Of a stretch of DNA of 18,803 nucleotides, positions 1 through 7,120 are shown piece by piece. The translations under genes and the position numbers were made by a program. The stretch's first letter is position 1. Each line of letters opens with the position of its first letter. The stretch lies in NCBI GenBank assembly GCA_002358875.1, contig DEPS01000009.1, positions 30,115 to 48,917 on the forward strand, given 5' to 3'. The notes under the pieces are model-generated. The model was not told the DNA's origin. It searched no databases and was given only the letters and a program-made list of their open reading frames with translations. This stretch comes from Lachnospiraceae bacterium UBA3386 (GTDB lineage Bacteria > Bacillota > Clostridia > Lachnospirales > Lachnospiraceae).

Positions 1-29
1 ATCAGCGCGATTTTTTAAACTTATACCCC

Positions 30-51
30 ATGCCGCACATCAGTGCGGCAT
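30..51. other. Perfect 9-bp hairpin upstream of the first gene
   Basis: ATGCCGCAC (30-38) and GTGCGGCAT (43-51) pair around an ATCA loop. No T-run follows on either strand, so it is not a standard terminator. The T-run at 11-16 may be the end of a terminator of a gene outside the window. The stem sits in the leader of the lipoprotein gene at 91. Confidence 0.35.
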
Positions 52-90
52 CCCGAGGATTAATTCATAAGATTTTACAGGAGATTCTAT

Positions 91-1191
91 ATGAAACTGA
101 AGTTTTCCATCTTATCCATTTTCACAGTGCTTCTGTGTGCACTCTTTCTCACCGCCTGTTCCGGCACCGGAACCATGTACAGGCCCGATGATGACGAAGA
201 AACCGAAGAAACCGCCAGTACCGCGGACACAGCCTCTGAACAGGGAGCACCCCAGCATGGCGGCGGAGCCGAAGAGGCAGCCGGCAGCCAGCCTTCCAAT
301 GAGAAGCCGGAGGAGGAACCCCACGCAAAAACCACTTATCTCGGTGGAATCGGAAGCGACCTGTACAGCGTCAGAACCGTGGATTATTATTACGGATTCT
401 CTCTGGAAGGAAACTCCATGCAGCTTCCCTGCGCCGCATCGGAGATCGCCGGGGCAGGCTGGAAGATTCTCGATTCCCGGAGCGATGAAGAAAGAACCGG
501 GAATACTCTGATCGCGCCCTATTCCTTTGAGTTTTTTGATGCCGTTTACGACGGCAGTGCCGCCTCTTCCGATGAAGGCACACAGACCGCTTCAGAGGAT
601 GCACCGGAAAAAAGGATCCGCCTCTGCCTCGCAAATTCCACGGACAGACCAATGGTTCCCTCCGCCTGCATGGTCTGCGGTGTCTCCGCCTCCCTCGACA
701 GCGGCGTTTCCCTCCAGACCGTGTTCGGCACGGGCACAGGGAACACGCTCTCCGACCTGACCGCCGTCTTCGGTACCGACGACTCCATCTACTCCATGAC
801 CAGCTACAGCGACGGGACCAGCAGCCTCTGCTACCGCTTCTCCAACGGCCTGGCTGTACATGAACACATTCCTGTCCTAGCTGAGGCTGACGAGAAATCC
901 CTCGCAGAGTGTCTCCTCGCGGAAACCGGCCCGGACGGACAGACCATTACCAAGCTCTCCCTATACTACTTCCGCCTCGAGGAGGCCGACGAAGAAGCGA
1001 AAAAGGAGCTTGCCGCAGAAGAAGCTACAGCTGCTGCAGAAGAGGCAGCGGAGCAGGCGGAAGAAGATTATTATGAAGAAGAATATTATTACGAAGAACC
1101 CGCTGTAAAGACAGAAAACAAAAAATCAAAAAAGGAATCTTCCAAAAAGAAATCATCGGTCAAGTTACAGGAGCTGGGCCCAAGCAAATGA
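91..1191 (+). CDS. Acidic lipoprotein of unknown function
   Basis: A 366-residue protein with a Gram-positive lipoprotein signal: positively charged MKLK, a hydrophobic run, then a lipobox LTAC with the acylated cysteine at residue 23. It should be exported and anchored on the outer face of the membrane. Residues about 30-80 form a low-complexity E/T/A/P linker. A folded central part with no motif I recognise covers about 85-310. The tail has an Ala/Glu-rich helix, a Tyr/Glu cluster (YYEEEYYYEE) and a Lys/Ser-rich end. AGGAG at 79-83 with a 7-nt spacer supports this ATG. It converges on the DUF4956 gene. The layout (lipobox, disordered linker, acidic Tyr-rich tail) resembles the lipoprotein at 6020-7099, but I see no clear homology between the central regions. 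The coding call is firm; function is unknown. Confidence 0.85.
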   Translation: MKLKFSILSIFTVLLCALFLTACSGTGTMYRPDDDEETEETASTADTASEQGAPQHGGGAEEAAGSQPSNEKPEEEPHAKTTYLGGIGSDLYSVRTVDYYYGFSLEGNSMQLPCAASEIAGAGWKILDSRSDEERTGNTLIAPYSFEFFDAVYDGSAASSDEGTQTASEDAPEKRIRLCLANSTDRPMVPSACMVCGVSASLDSGVSLQTVFGTGTGNTLSDLTAVFGTDDSIYSMTSYSDGTSSLCYRFSNGLAVHEHIPVLAEADEKSLAECLLAETGPDGQTITKLSLYYFRLEEADEEAKKELAAEEATAAAEEAAEQAEEDYYEEEYYYEEPAVKTENKKSKKESSKKKSSVKLQELGPSK

Positions 1192-1248
1192 GTTCCCGTC
1201 AGGTATCCTGTCTTTTTCCCGTAAAAAACTCCCTTTTCCGGCTAAAGC

Positions 1249-1284
1249 GTATCTGTTCAGGTCCCTGCGGTCCTGAGCAGATAC
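1249..1284. terminator. Stem-loop between convergent genes, possible terminator
   Basis: GTATCTGTTCAGG (1249-1261) pairs with CCTGAGCAGATAC (1272-1284), 13 bp including one G-T pair, with a 10-base loop. It lies directly after the stop codon of the minus-strand DUF4956 gene. No T-run follows immediately on either strand. The nearest on the minus strand, a T6 complementary to 1223-1228, is about 20 bases away. Its role as terminator is therefore only likely from its position. Confidence 0.45.
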
Positions 1285-1968
1285 TCAAAAGCTTACTTCT
1301 CCGTTCTGCTCAAGGATCGTGACGCTTCCCACGCCGGGAAGCATGGACAGCTCGGTGGTAAGCTGCTGACGCCGCTTCGTGCGGACCTTCAGGACCAGAT
1401 TCTGTTTACCGTCCACTTTTCCTGAAGATATCCTTTTCTTTTGACTACAAAAGCGGGCGATCGTCTCCGAACAGATCTTTTCCAGATCGGCTTTTTCCCC
1501 CTGCCTTCCGTAAACAGAGAGTATCAGAGGCGCTTTTCCGAAAGGAAGGATATCCAGGAAGATCACCATCGCAGTCATAATTATGGAGACGATGATCCCC
1601 ACACGCCACATTCCGGAGGCGATGAAGATCCCGCAGGCGACCGACCAGAGGATGAACGCCAGATCCATCGGCTCCTTGACCGCTCCGCGCAGGCGAACGA
1701 TGGAAAGCGCGCCGACCACCCCGATCGAAGCGATCGCGTTCTGATGCATCAAAAGGATCAGTGCAGCCGTCACAGGTCCCGCCCCCAGAAGCGAAAGATT
1801 ATAGCTCATCGAATACATGGTCCTGCGCCCAGCGACGCGGTAGCAGAAAAAAATGTACAGACTCAGCACCATAGCAGCCAGGACCGCCACAATAATCCCC
1901 ATTTCCCCGTACTCTGACGGCGCATACCCTTCCGACAGAATTTTGTAGATCACATCAATAAACGACAT
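1285..1968 (-). CDS. DUF4956 domain-containing membrane protein
   Basis: A 227-residue integral membrane protein. The N-terminal half holds about four hydrophobic segments. The family's conserved core GALSIVRLRGAVKEP, followed by a helix containing LAFILW, is plain to see. The C-terminal half, about 90 residues, is soluble and ends in a small alpha/beta segment (LSMLPGVGSVTIL) resembling an ACT-like or ferredoxin-like fold. The start is the internal ATG at 1968 because AAAGGAGGT lies just upstream on the minus strand; the longer in-frame ATG at 2007 has no ribosome site. DUF4956 genes are often found beside VTC-type polyphosphate polymerase and CotH genes in Firmicutes, but neither is here. 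It follows the RNA methyltransferase by 51 bp and may share its transcript. Biochemical role unknown. Confidence 0.85.
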   Translation of the reverse strand: MSFIDVIYKILSEGYAPSEYGEMGIIVAVLAAMVLSLYIFFCYRVAGRRTMYSMSYNLSLLGAGPVTAALILLMHQNAIASIGVVGALSIVRLRGAVKEPMDLAFILWSVACGIFIASGMWRVGIIVSIIMTAMVIFLDILPFGKAPLILSVYGRQGEKADLEKICSETIARFCSQKKRISSGKVDGKQNLVLKVRTKRRQQLTTELSMLPGVGSVTILEQNGEVSF

Positions 1969-2019
1969 TCTCGCACCTCCTTTAACAGTGTGCCGGCTGT
2001 TCAGCATTAACTTAATATC

Positions 2020-3054
2020 TCAAAAGCACTGCCCCTGCTGCTGACCGCCAAAGCAATAAAAAGCAATTGCGCTGGCGGCGGCGACATTGAGGGAGTCCAC
2101 CCCGCGCTGCATGGGGATCATCACGACATCGTCCGCCTGCCGGATCGTCTCAGGGGAAAGCCCGTCCCCCTCCGCGCCCAGGATCACGGCGGCTTTTTCT
2201 TCCCTCCCGATCCGCAGTGCATTCATTTCGACGGCATCCTCATTCAGCGCCATGGCGATCGTCCGAAATCCCTCTCTCTTCAGCATCTGTATTCCCCTGT
2301 CCTGCCAGTCAGAGAGACTCTCACCGACCCAGACCCAGGGGATCTGGAGCGCCGTTCCCATACTGACCCTGAGAGTCCTCCGGTACAGGGGGTCGCTGCA
2401 GCCGTCTGTCAGCAGGACTGCGTCCATTCCCAGTGCCGCCGCGTTTCTGAAGATCGCCCCGACGTTGGCCGGGTTCATGACATTTTCAAGCACGGCAATA
2501 CGTCTTACAGGGCTTTTATATCTGCCTGTCGGCGGCACAGTGTTTTTTGCCCCGCATCCTGGATGCTGCGGCGTCTTTATCCGCGGCTGCCCGATTTCTT
2601 CTCCCTGCAGCCCGATTTCTTCTCCCTGCAGCTCTATGTCTTCTTTCTGCAGCCCGACATCTTCTCCCTGCAGCCCGGGCCGGCCGCCCCTCAAAAGCTC
2701 CATGGCATCGCGCAGAGGCGGCCTTCTCATCGCGCAGAGAATCCCTCTTGTCAGGGCATAACCGGTCAGCCCGGTCAGCTGTTCATACCTCCCCACGTAT
2801 ACGGGAATATCACCGCAAAGCTCTGTACATCGGGACAGCACCTCTGCCGCCTCTCCCTCCACGTGCCTGTCCTCGACAAGTATGGAGACCGGCACGCAGC
2901 CGGCATCCAGAGCACGCAGGGCCACCTTCGGACTCTCCGCGATAAAAAGCCCCCCGTCCGGCTCATAAAAACGTTTAAGCTGCACTTCAGAAAACTTCGT
3001 ATACACTTCAAGCCCGGGATCGTCCCGCAGAGAAACAACATTTATCAGGTTCAT
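2020..3054 (-). CDS. TrmH/SpoU-family RNA 2'-O-methyltransferase
   Basis: A SPOUT-class methyltransferase using S-adenosylmethionine to 2'-O-methylate tRNA or rRNA. An N-terminal substrate-binding domain (about 1-110) precedes the catalytic domain (about 180-340), which carries all three family motifs: NPANVGAIFRNA (with catalytic Asn and Arg), VILGAEGDGLSPE, and IPMQRGVDSLNVAAA at the knotted cofactor site. Between the domains is a linker containing four 7-residue repeats of the LQGEEIG type, unusual for this family and encoded by a 21-bp tandem repeat. The start is taken as ATG 3054 because GGAAGG sits 8 nt before it; an in-frame GTG at 3063 would overlap that site. A good sigma-A promoter lies at 3087-3115. 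The exact RNA target cannot be read from the sequence. Confidence 0.9.
   Translation of the reverse strand: MNLINVVSLRDDPGLEVYTKFSEVQLKRFYEPDGGLFIAESPKVALRALDAGCVPVSILVEDRHVEGEAAEVLSRCTELCGDIPVYVGRYEQLTGLTGYALTRGILCAMRRPPLRDAMELLRGGRPGLQGEDVGLQKEDIELQGEEIGLQGEEIGQPRIKTPQHPGCGAKNTVPPTGRYKSPVRRIAVLENVMNPANVGAIFRNAAALGMDAVLLTDGCSDPLYRRTLRVSMGTALQIPWVWVGESLSDWQDRGIQMLKREGFRTIAMALNEDAVEMNALRIGREEKAAVILGAEGDGLSPETIRQADDVVMIPMQRGVDSLNVAAASAIAFYCFGGQQQGQCF
2590..2673. repeat. Four-copy 21-bp in-frame tandem repeat
   Basis: Four adjacent 21-bp units (2590-2610, 2611-2631, 2632-2652, 2653-2673), each ending CTGCAG on the plus strand. Units 1 and 2 are identical; units 3 and 4 differ by a few bases. 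On the minus strand they encode LQGEDVG, LQKEDIE, LQGEEIG and LQGEEIG in the linker of the RNA methyltransferase. The period is a multiple of three, so copy-number change would keep the frame. Confidence 0.92.
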
Positions 3055-3086
3055 CCAGGTCACCTTCCAATAACTCTTTTCGTGCC

Positions 3087-3115
3087 ATTATAAATCAATT
3101 CGTCCAAAAAACCAA
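3087..3115 (-). promoter_or_regulatory. Sigma-A promoter of the RNA methyltransferase
   Basis: Read on the minus strand: TTGGTT (-35, 3110-3115), a 17-bp spacer, and a perfect TATAAT (-10, 3087-3092). It lies about 33 bp before the chosen start and diverges from the tRNA promoter at 3138-3166. Confidence 0.7.
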
Positions 3116-3137
3116 TTCACCGGCAAAAAAAATTCTC

Positions 3138-3166
3138 TTGACAATGACCATGGACTCATGTAAAAT
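3138..3166 (+). promoter_or_regulatory. Strong sigma-A promoter of tRNA-Pro
   Basis: A perfect -35 TTGACA (3138-3143), a 17-bp spacer and -10 TAAAAT (3161-3166). The predicted start near 3173 lies about 35 bp before the mature tRNA end. It is the best consensus promoter in the window, as expected for a stable RNA gene. Confidence 0.85.
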
Positions 3167-3206
3167 TATTTTGCTAACAGGAATGTTTTTACATCTATTA
3201 GAAAAT

Positions 3207-3280
3207 CGAAGCGTGGCTCAGCTTGGTAGAGCGCTGCGTTCGGGACGCAGAGGTCGTGGGTTCGAATCCCGTCGCTTCGA
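3207..3280 (+). tRNA. tRNA-Pro (anticodon CGG)
   Basis: A 74-base tRNA folds completely. The acceptor stem is CGAAGCG/CGCTTCG (3207-3213 with 3273-3279) with discriminator A3280. The D-arm stem is GCTC/GAGC. The anticodon stem CTGCG/CGCAG encloses loop TTCGGGA, giving anticodon CGG for proline CCG codons. The T-arm is GTGGG-TTCGAAT-CCCGT with two wobble pairs. CCA is not encoded. A consensus promoter precedes it and a rho-independent terminator follows within 20 bases. Confidence 0.96.
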
Positions 3281-3298
3281 CTCTTGGCAGGGGCAGAT

Positions 3299-3334
3299 CC
3301 CGGAGCCGCATAAAAATGCGGCTCCGGGGTTTTT
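3299..3334 (+). terminator. Rho-independent terminator between tRNA-Pro and rfbA
   Basis: CCCGGAGCCGCAT (3299-3311) pairs perfectly with ATGCGGCTCCGGG (3316-3328) around an AAAA loop, 13 bp in all, followed by a T-run (3330-3334). It ends the tRNA transcript. Because it finishes only about 21 bases before the rfbA ATG, it also lies in the path of any transcript reaching rfbA from upstream. Confidence 0.9.
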
Positions 3335-3355
3335 CTTTTATCACAGGAGGTTTTT

Positions 3356-4252
3356 ATGAAGGGAATCGTTCTCGCCGGCGGCTCCGGCACCAGACTCTAT
3401 CCACTGACCATGGTCACGTCCAAACAGCTTCTTCCGATCTATGACAAGCCGATGATCTATTACCCTATCTCCGTTCTGATGAATGCAGGGATCCGGGACA
3501 TTCTGATCATCTCCACCCCGCAGGATCTCCCCCGTTTTGAAGTTCTTCTCGGAAACGGCCATCAGTACGGCATCCGCCTTTCCTATAAATCCCAGCCTTC
3601 ACCGGACGGCCTGGCACAGGCCTTCATAATCGGCGAAGAATTCATCGGGGACGATCCCGCAGCCATGATCCTGGGGGACAACATCTTCTCCGGACACGGG
3701 CTCAAAAAAAGGCTCCGTGAAGCCGCGCGCAAATCACAGGAGGAAGGCGGCGCCACCATTTTCGGCTACTACGTGGACGATCCCGAGCGGTTCGGAATCG
3801 TGGAATTCGACAAAGACGGACGCGCCATCTCTATTGAAGAAAAGCCCGAACACCCCAAGAGCAACTACTGCGTGACCGGCCTGTACTTTTACGATAACCG
3901 GGTCGTGGAATACGCGAAGAATCTCAAGCCCTCCGCCCGGGGCGAATACGAGATAACCGACCTCAACCGGATCTACCTCGAAAACGGAGATCTGCACGTC
4001 GAGCTCCTTGGACAGGGCTTCACCTGGCTCGATACAGGGACCCACGAGAGCCTCGTGGACGCCACGAATTTCGTCAAGACCATGGAACAGCACCAGCACA
4101 GGAAGATCGCCTGCCTTGAGGAGATCGCCTATCTCAATGGCTGGGTCTCCCGCGAGGACCTGCTCAGGACCTACGAGATCTTCAAAAAAAATCAGTACGG
4201 CCAGTATTTAAAGGATGTCCTGGACGGGAAATATATCGATCTGCATATCTGA
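3356..4252 (+). CDS. rfbA: Glucose-1-phosphate thymidylyltransferase
   Basis: Makes dTDP-glucose from dTTP and glucose-1-phosphate, the first step of dTDP-L-rhamnose and related deoxysugar synthesis for wall polysaccharides, in the cytoplasm. The 298-residue length is normal for the short RmlA form. The nucleotide-binding signature GGSGTRLYPLT is at residues 8-18, KQLLPIYDKPMIYYP at 23-37, the metal-binding LGDN at 106-109, and IEEKP and the GTHESL sugar-site motif follow. AGGAGG ends 6 bases before the ATG. The usual partners rfbB, rfbC and rfbD are absent from the window, so the gene is isolated from its pathway. It lies 76 bases after tRNA-Pro and directly behind that tRNA's terminator, with little room for its own promoter. 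Identification is firm. Confidence 0.95.
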   Translation: MKGIVLAGGSGTRLYPLTMVTSKQLLPIYDKPMIYYPISVLMNAGIRDILIISTPQDLPRFEVLLGNGHQYGIRLSYKSQPSPDGLAQAFIIGEEFIGDDPAAMILGDNIFSGHGLKKRLREAARKSQEEGGATIFGYYVDDPERFGIVEFDKDGRAISIEEKPEHPKSNYCVTGLYFYDNRVVEYAKNLKPSARGEYEITDLNRIYLENGDLHVELLGQGFTWLDTGTHESLVDATNFVKTMEQHQHRKIACLEEIAYLNGWVSREDLLRTYEIFKKNQYGQYLKDVLDGKYIDLHI

Positions 4253-4331
4253 CCAGGATTAAGGACCTGTCACGCAATCTGACTATGTTATTTTGGTACA
4301 GCTCCTGACTCTCCTTTTCCGGAATCACAGC

Positions 4332-4343
4332 TTTTCGCGAAAA
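4332..4343. promoter_or_regulatory. 12-bp perfect palindrome before the DUF1576 gene
   Basis: TTTTCGCGAAAA is a perfect palindrome 31 bp upstream of the start at 4375. It has the look of an operator, but there is no known partner here. The 122-bp gap from 4253 holds no clear terminator for rfbA and no clear promoter. Confidence 0.3.
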
Positions 4344-4374
4344 TTATGCACCAACAACGAAAGGTATGTAATCC

Positions 4375-5877
4375 ATGAAGTCCGAAAAAGAAAGAAAGAT
4401 ACTTCGCAGATCTCCAAAAAGACCGCCCGTCACAGTACAGCGCAACAGTTATATCATCGACGGGATCACCTTCGGCTTTTCCGCTGCGCTCCTTGGTGCC
4501 GCGGCAGCAGGTGCCTTCTATACCGGGACGATGGGCACGATCTTTAAGGATTTTCTGCGTATCCTGATCTCGCCCGGCCCCGCGATCACCGACTACTTCG
4601 GCCTGGGAAGCATGCCGGCGACCTTTCTGAACGCCGGACTCTGCGGCCTGGTCATGGCCCTGATCATGTTCTTCCTGCCGGGTCCTTCGCATGTCAACAC
4701 CCTCTCCGGCTTCTTCCTGGTGATCTCCCACTGTTTCTACGGCCTCAATTTTCTGAATATGTGGCCGTGTTTTCTCGCGCCCATCCTTTACATAAAGCTA
4801 AAGCGCCTGGACCTGAACCAGAACCTGCATGTCTGCATGTTCTCGACCTGCTTCTCTCCCTTCATCAGCGAGCTGCTCTTCCGCTACACTCAGGGAGCGT
4901 CTTTTGTCCAGGGCAGAGCCACCCTCACTGCCCGCGGGGTCCTTCTGGCCTTCACCTTCACCCTCATTATCGCCTTTGTCGCCCCTGCTGTCCTTCCCGG
5001 CGTCAAAGCCTGGCACAAGGGCTACAATCTCTACAACGGCGGCCTCGCCTACGGCATGTTCGCGTTTCTCCTATACAGCTTTATGTACCGCACGATGGGA
5101 TTCGAAGCGCCGACTGTCCTTTCTATCGACAACCCGGTCTATGACAGCTTCGGAAGGTCCTACCGGCTCTTTTCCAACGTCTTTTTCCTGCTTGTTTTCA
5201 TCGCCTGCCTGGCGGCCGGCTGGTTCCTGAACGGGAAAAGCTACCTGGGGATCAGCCACCTTTTCGCCGACACCGGCTACCAGAGCAATTTCGCCCAGAA
5301 ATACGGCATGCCCCTCTGCCTGATCAACATCGGCTTCTACGGCACTATCTTTCTGCTTTATATCAACCTCGCGATCCTTCTGACAGACGGCGTCGGCTTT
5401 ACAGGCCCTACCTGCGGCGTCATCCTGGCGGCGCTCACCTTCACCGCCATGGGCCAGCATGTCCGCAACGTCTGGCCAATGTTCATAGGCTATCCCCTGC
5501 TCTTTCTGCTGACCATGCTGTTTAACCGCCTGATCGGCGGAGGCGCCTCCTGGACCATTTCGACCCAGGGCTACATCAATTCCGTTGCCTTTTCCACAGG
5601 CCTCTGTCCCATAGTCGGGCGCTACGGCAATATCGCCGGGATCGCCGCAGGCATGCTCTGCGCGGCGCTCTGCACCTCCACCTCCGCCCTCCACGGCGGC
5701 CTCATGCTTTACAACGGCGGCTTCACCGCCGGCATCACTGCCCTGATCCTTCTCCCTATTCTCGAACATTACGTCAGAAGGCCCCGGGAATCCATGAATC
5801 AGTACATCAACCTGCACGACATGATCACGCTGGATGAAGAACCTGTCGCTGACCGCAGGAAAACGAAAAAGCATTAG
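4375..5877 (+). CDS. DUF1576 family multi-pass membrane protein
   Basis: A 500-residue polytopic membrane protein with roughly a dozen hydrophobic segments, matching the DUF1576 family as I know it. A basic cytoplasmic N-terminus (KSEKERKILRRSPKR) and a charged C-terminus (DRRKTKKH) flank the membrane part. The same small-residue signature occurs in both halves: YNLYNGGLAYGMFAF (near residue 222) and LMLYNGGFTAGITA (near 443), which suggests an internal inverted or tandem repeat as in many transporters. AAAGG at 4360-4364 serves the ATG at 4375; an ATG at 4366 is followed at once by TAA. Substrate unknown and transport itself is inferred. It follows rfbA on the same strand, and a palindromic repeat lies just downstream. 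Confidence 0.85.
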   Translation: MKSEKERKILRRSPKRPPVTVQRNSYIIDGITFGFSAALLGAAAAGAFYTGTMGTIFKDFLRILISPGPAITDYFGLGSMPATFLNAGLCGLVMALIMFFLPGPSHVNTLSGFFLVISHCFYGLNFLNMWPCFLAPILYIKLKRLDLNQNLHVCMFSTCFSPFISELLFRYTQGASFVQGRATLTARGVLLAFTFTLIIAFVAPAVLPGVKAWHKGYNLYNGGLAYGMFAFLLYSFMYRTMGFEAPTVLSIDNPVYDSFGRSYRLFSNVFFLLVFIACLAAGWFLNGKSYLGISHLFADTGYQSNFAQKYGMPLCLINIGFYGTIFLLYINLAILLTDGVGFTGPTCGVILAALTFTAMGQHVRNVWPMFIGYPLLFLLTMLFNRLIGGGASWTISTQGYINSVAFSTGLCPIVGRYGNIAGIAAGMLCAALCTSTSALHGGLMLYNGGFTAGITALILLPILEHYVRRPRESMNQYINLHDMITLDEEPVADRRKTKKH

Positions 5878-5915
5878 AAAAAAGTCCCTGTTACACGATA
5901 TTCCCGACAAATAAA

Positions 5916-5986
5916 ACACCTCATCCGGCGCTCTGCGCCGCCTTCCTCCTGATGGGAAGGTGCCCCCGAAGGGGCGGATGAGGTGT
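5916..5986. repeat. Cloverleaf-like palindromic repeat, likely bidirectional terminator
   Basis: Outer arms ACACCTCATCCG (5916-5927) and CGGATGAGGTGT (5975-5986) are perfect complements of 12 bp. Between them three more hairpins fit: GGCGC/GCGCC (5927-5939), CCTTCC/GGAAGG (5941-5960) and GCCCC/GGGGC (5962-5975); the first and third each share one base with the outer stem. Beyond the arms are A-rich sequence on the left and TATTTTAT on the right, so transcripts from either side end in U-rich RNA. It lies between the convergent DUF1576 and lipoprotein genes. Repeats with GGATGAGGTGT ends are scattered in many Clostridia genomes, from general knowledge. Confidence 0.8.
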
Positions 5987-6019
5987 ATTTTATATTGCAT
6001 CGGATCTTCTCATTGCATC

Positions 6020-7099
6020 CTATTGAACAATCTCATCGACTACCTGGTCCTGCATCTCCTCCTGGTAGTTCTCTTCGTAAGCATCATCGATATAATCATT
6101 CTCTGTTCCGTCCTGAGCCTCTTCCTCATAATCGGCGTCGTTTTCCTCTTCCGTATACTCTTCTGCATCTGCCTCCGCCGAATCAGCTTCCTCCTGCGCG
6201 TTTTCCTCCACTATATCCCCTGCCGCATCTTCAGCGGCTTCAGTCCTGAAGATGGTGTATTTATATTCTTTAGCAAACTTAACCGTCACTCCGTTCCCGA
6301 CAGAAACAGAAAACAGGGCCGTCACGGGCACTTTGCCCGTCTCCTGAGTGCTCCCGTAAGCGGCATTCCCGGCATTTTCAGTGCCCGGAATGTTTCCTGC
6401 AGCACCGGCTGCATCGATCCCTCCGCCTTCGATTTCTCCCTGCAAAAGTGCGGCTTCCTGCCCGGCTGCTTCCAGCTCAGCCTGTTTTTTCAGCTCTGCT
6501 TCCCGGGCTTCCCGGAGCTGCTTCGCGACATCAGCCGCCCGGATAATGATGGATGACGGACTCTTCTCCCCGTTCGTGGAACGAATGATCAGATCCTGCT
6601 CCTCCGACATCTGTATGGTCAATGCCAGGTCATAATTACCGGACAGGGGCTGACCCTGATTCGAAAAAGCGTTACTCACGGCCTTCCAGTCCGAAACTTT
6701 GATCCGCTCTCCCGCCTGATAACAATCCGCCGTGTTAAAATCACCTCTGGTGAGCGTCATGGAAACGATCTCCCCGTCAGGAAGGCTGGAGTCCACCTCG
6801 AAGCGGACGCCTCCGTCCTCAGCCCATCCAAAGATATCCATAATAACATTTCTACGCTCCGCATCAGAACCGGTTCCTGCAGACGCGTCGGCGGCATCCT
6901 CCTGCGTCCCGTTTCCGGCCTCTTCCTCTCCCGAAACGCCCTGCGCAGACAGATCCCCGCTCTGCGAAAGCGGCTGCTCTGACATTGCGACAGCCCCGTC
7001 CCCGTTTTCAGAGCCATTACCGCCAAAAGGACCTCCCCCCCGGCAGCCTGCCATGATGACTCCCGCCAGGATCACAGCAATGATAGATTTTGCTTTCAA
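6020..7099 (-). CDS. Acidic lipoprotein, TTG start
   Basis: A 359-residue exported lipoprotein: MKAK, a hydrophobic run, then lipobox MAGC with cysteine 19. Residues 20-85 are a G/E/A-rich spacer. A central beta-rich part (about 85-170: VRFEVDSSLPDGEIVSMTLT and on) is followed by an Ala/Glu coiled-coil-like stretch (REAREAELKKQAELEAAGQE) and a very acidic tail rich in E, D and Y. The start is TTG 7099: AGGAGGAG (complement of 7106-7113) stands 6 bases before it. The nearby ATG at 7104 is only 1 base from that site and reads ATG-CTT-TGA. The gene follows the receptor gene by 21 bp and is probably co-transcribed, which hints at a shared envelope role. Function not recognised. Confidence 0.85.
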   Translation of the reverse strand: MKAKSIIAVILAGVIMAGCRGGGPFGGNGSENGDGAVAMSEQPLSQSGDLSAQGVSGEEEAGNGTQEDAADASAGTGSDAERRNVIMDIFGWAEDGGVRFEVDSSLPDGEIVSMTLTRGDFNTADCYQAGERIKVSDWKAVSNAFSNQGQPLSGNYDLALTIQMSEEQDLIIRSTNGEKSPSSIIIRAADVAKQLREAREAELKKQAELEAAGQEAALLQGEIEGGGIDAAGAAGNIPGTENAGNAAYGSTQETGKVPVTALFSVSVGNGVTVKFAKEYKYTIFRTEAAEDAAGDIVEENAQEEADSAEADAEEYTEEENDADYEEEAQDGTENDYIDDAYEENYQEEMQDQVVDEIVQ

Positions 7100-7120
7100 A
7101 GCATACTCCTCCTATCAAAA

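Noticed and set aside
1969..2007. Longer DUF4956 start at ATG 2007
   Set aside because: The extra residues lie over the AAAGGAGGT ribosome site of the internal ATG at 1968.
5071..6000. Minus-strand open frame of 309 codons opposite the DUF1576 gene
   Set aside because: It is the complement of a clear membrane protein with strong codon bias; the product has no family features and runs through the cloverleaf repeat.
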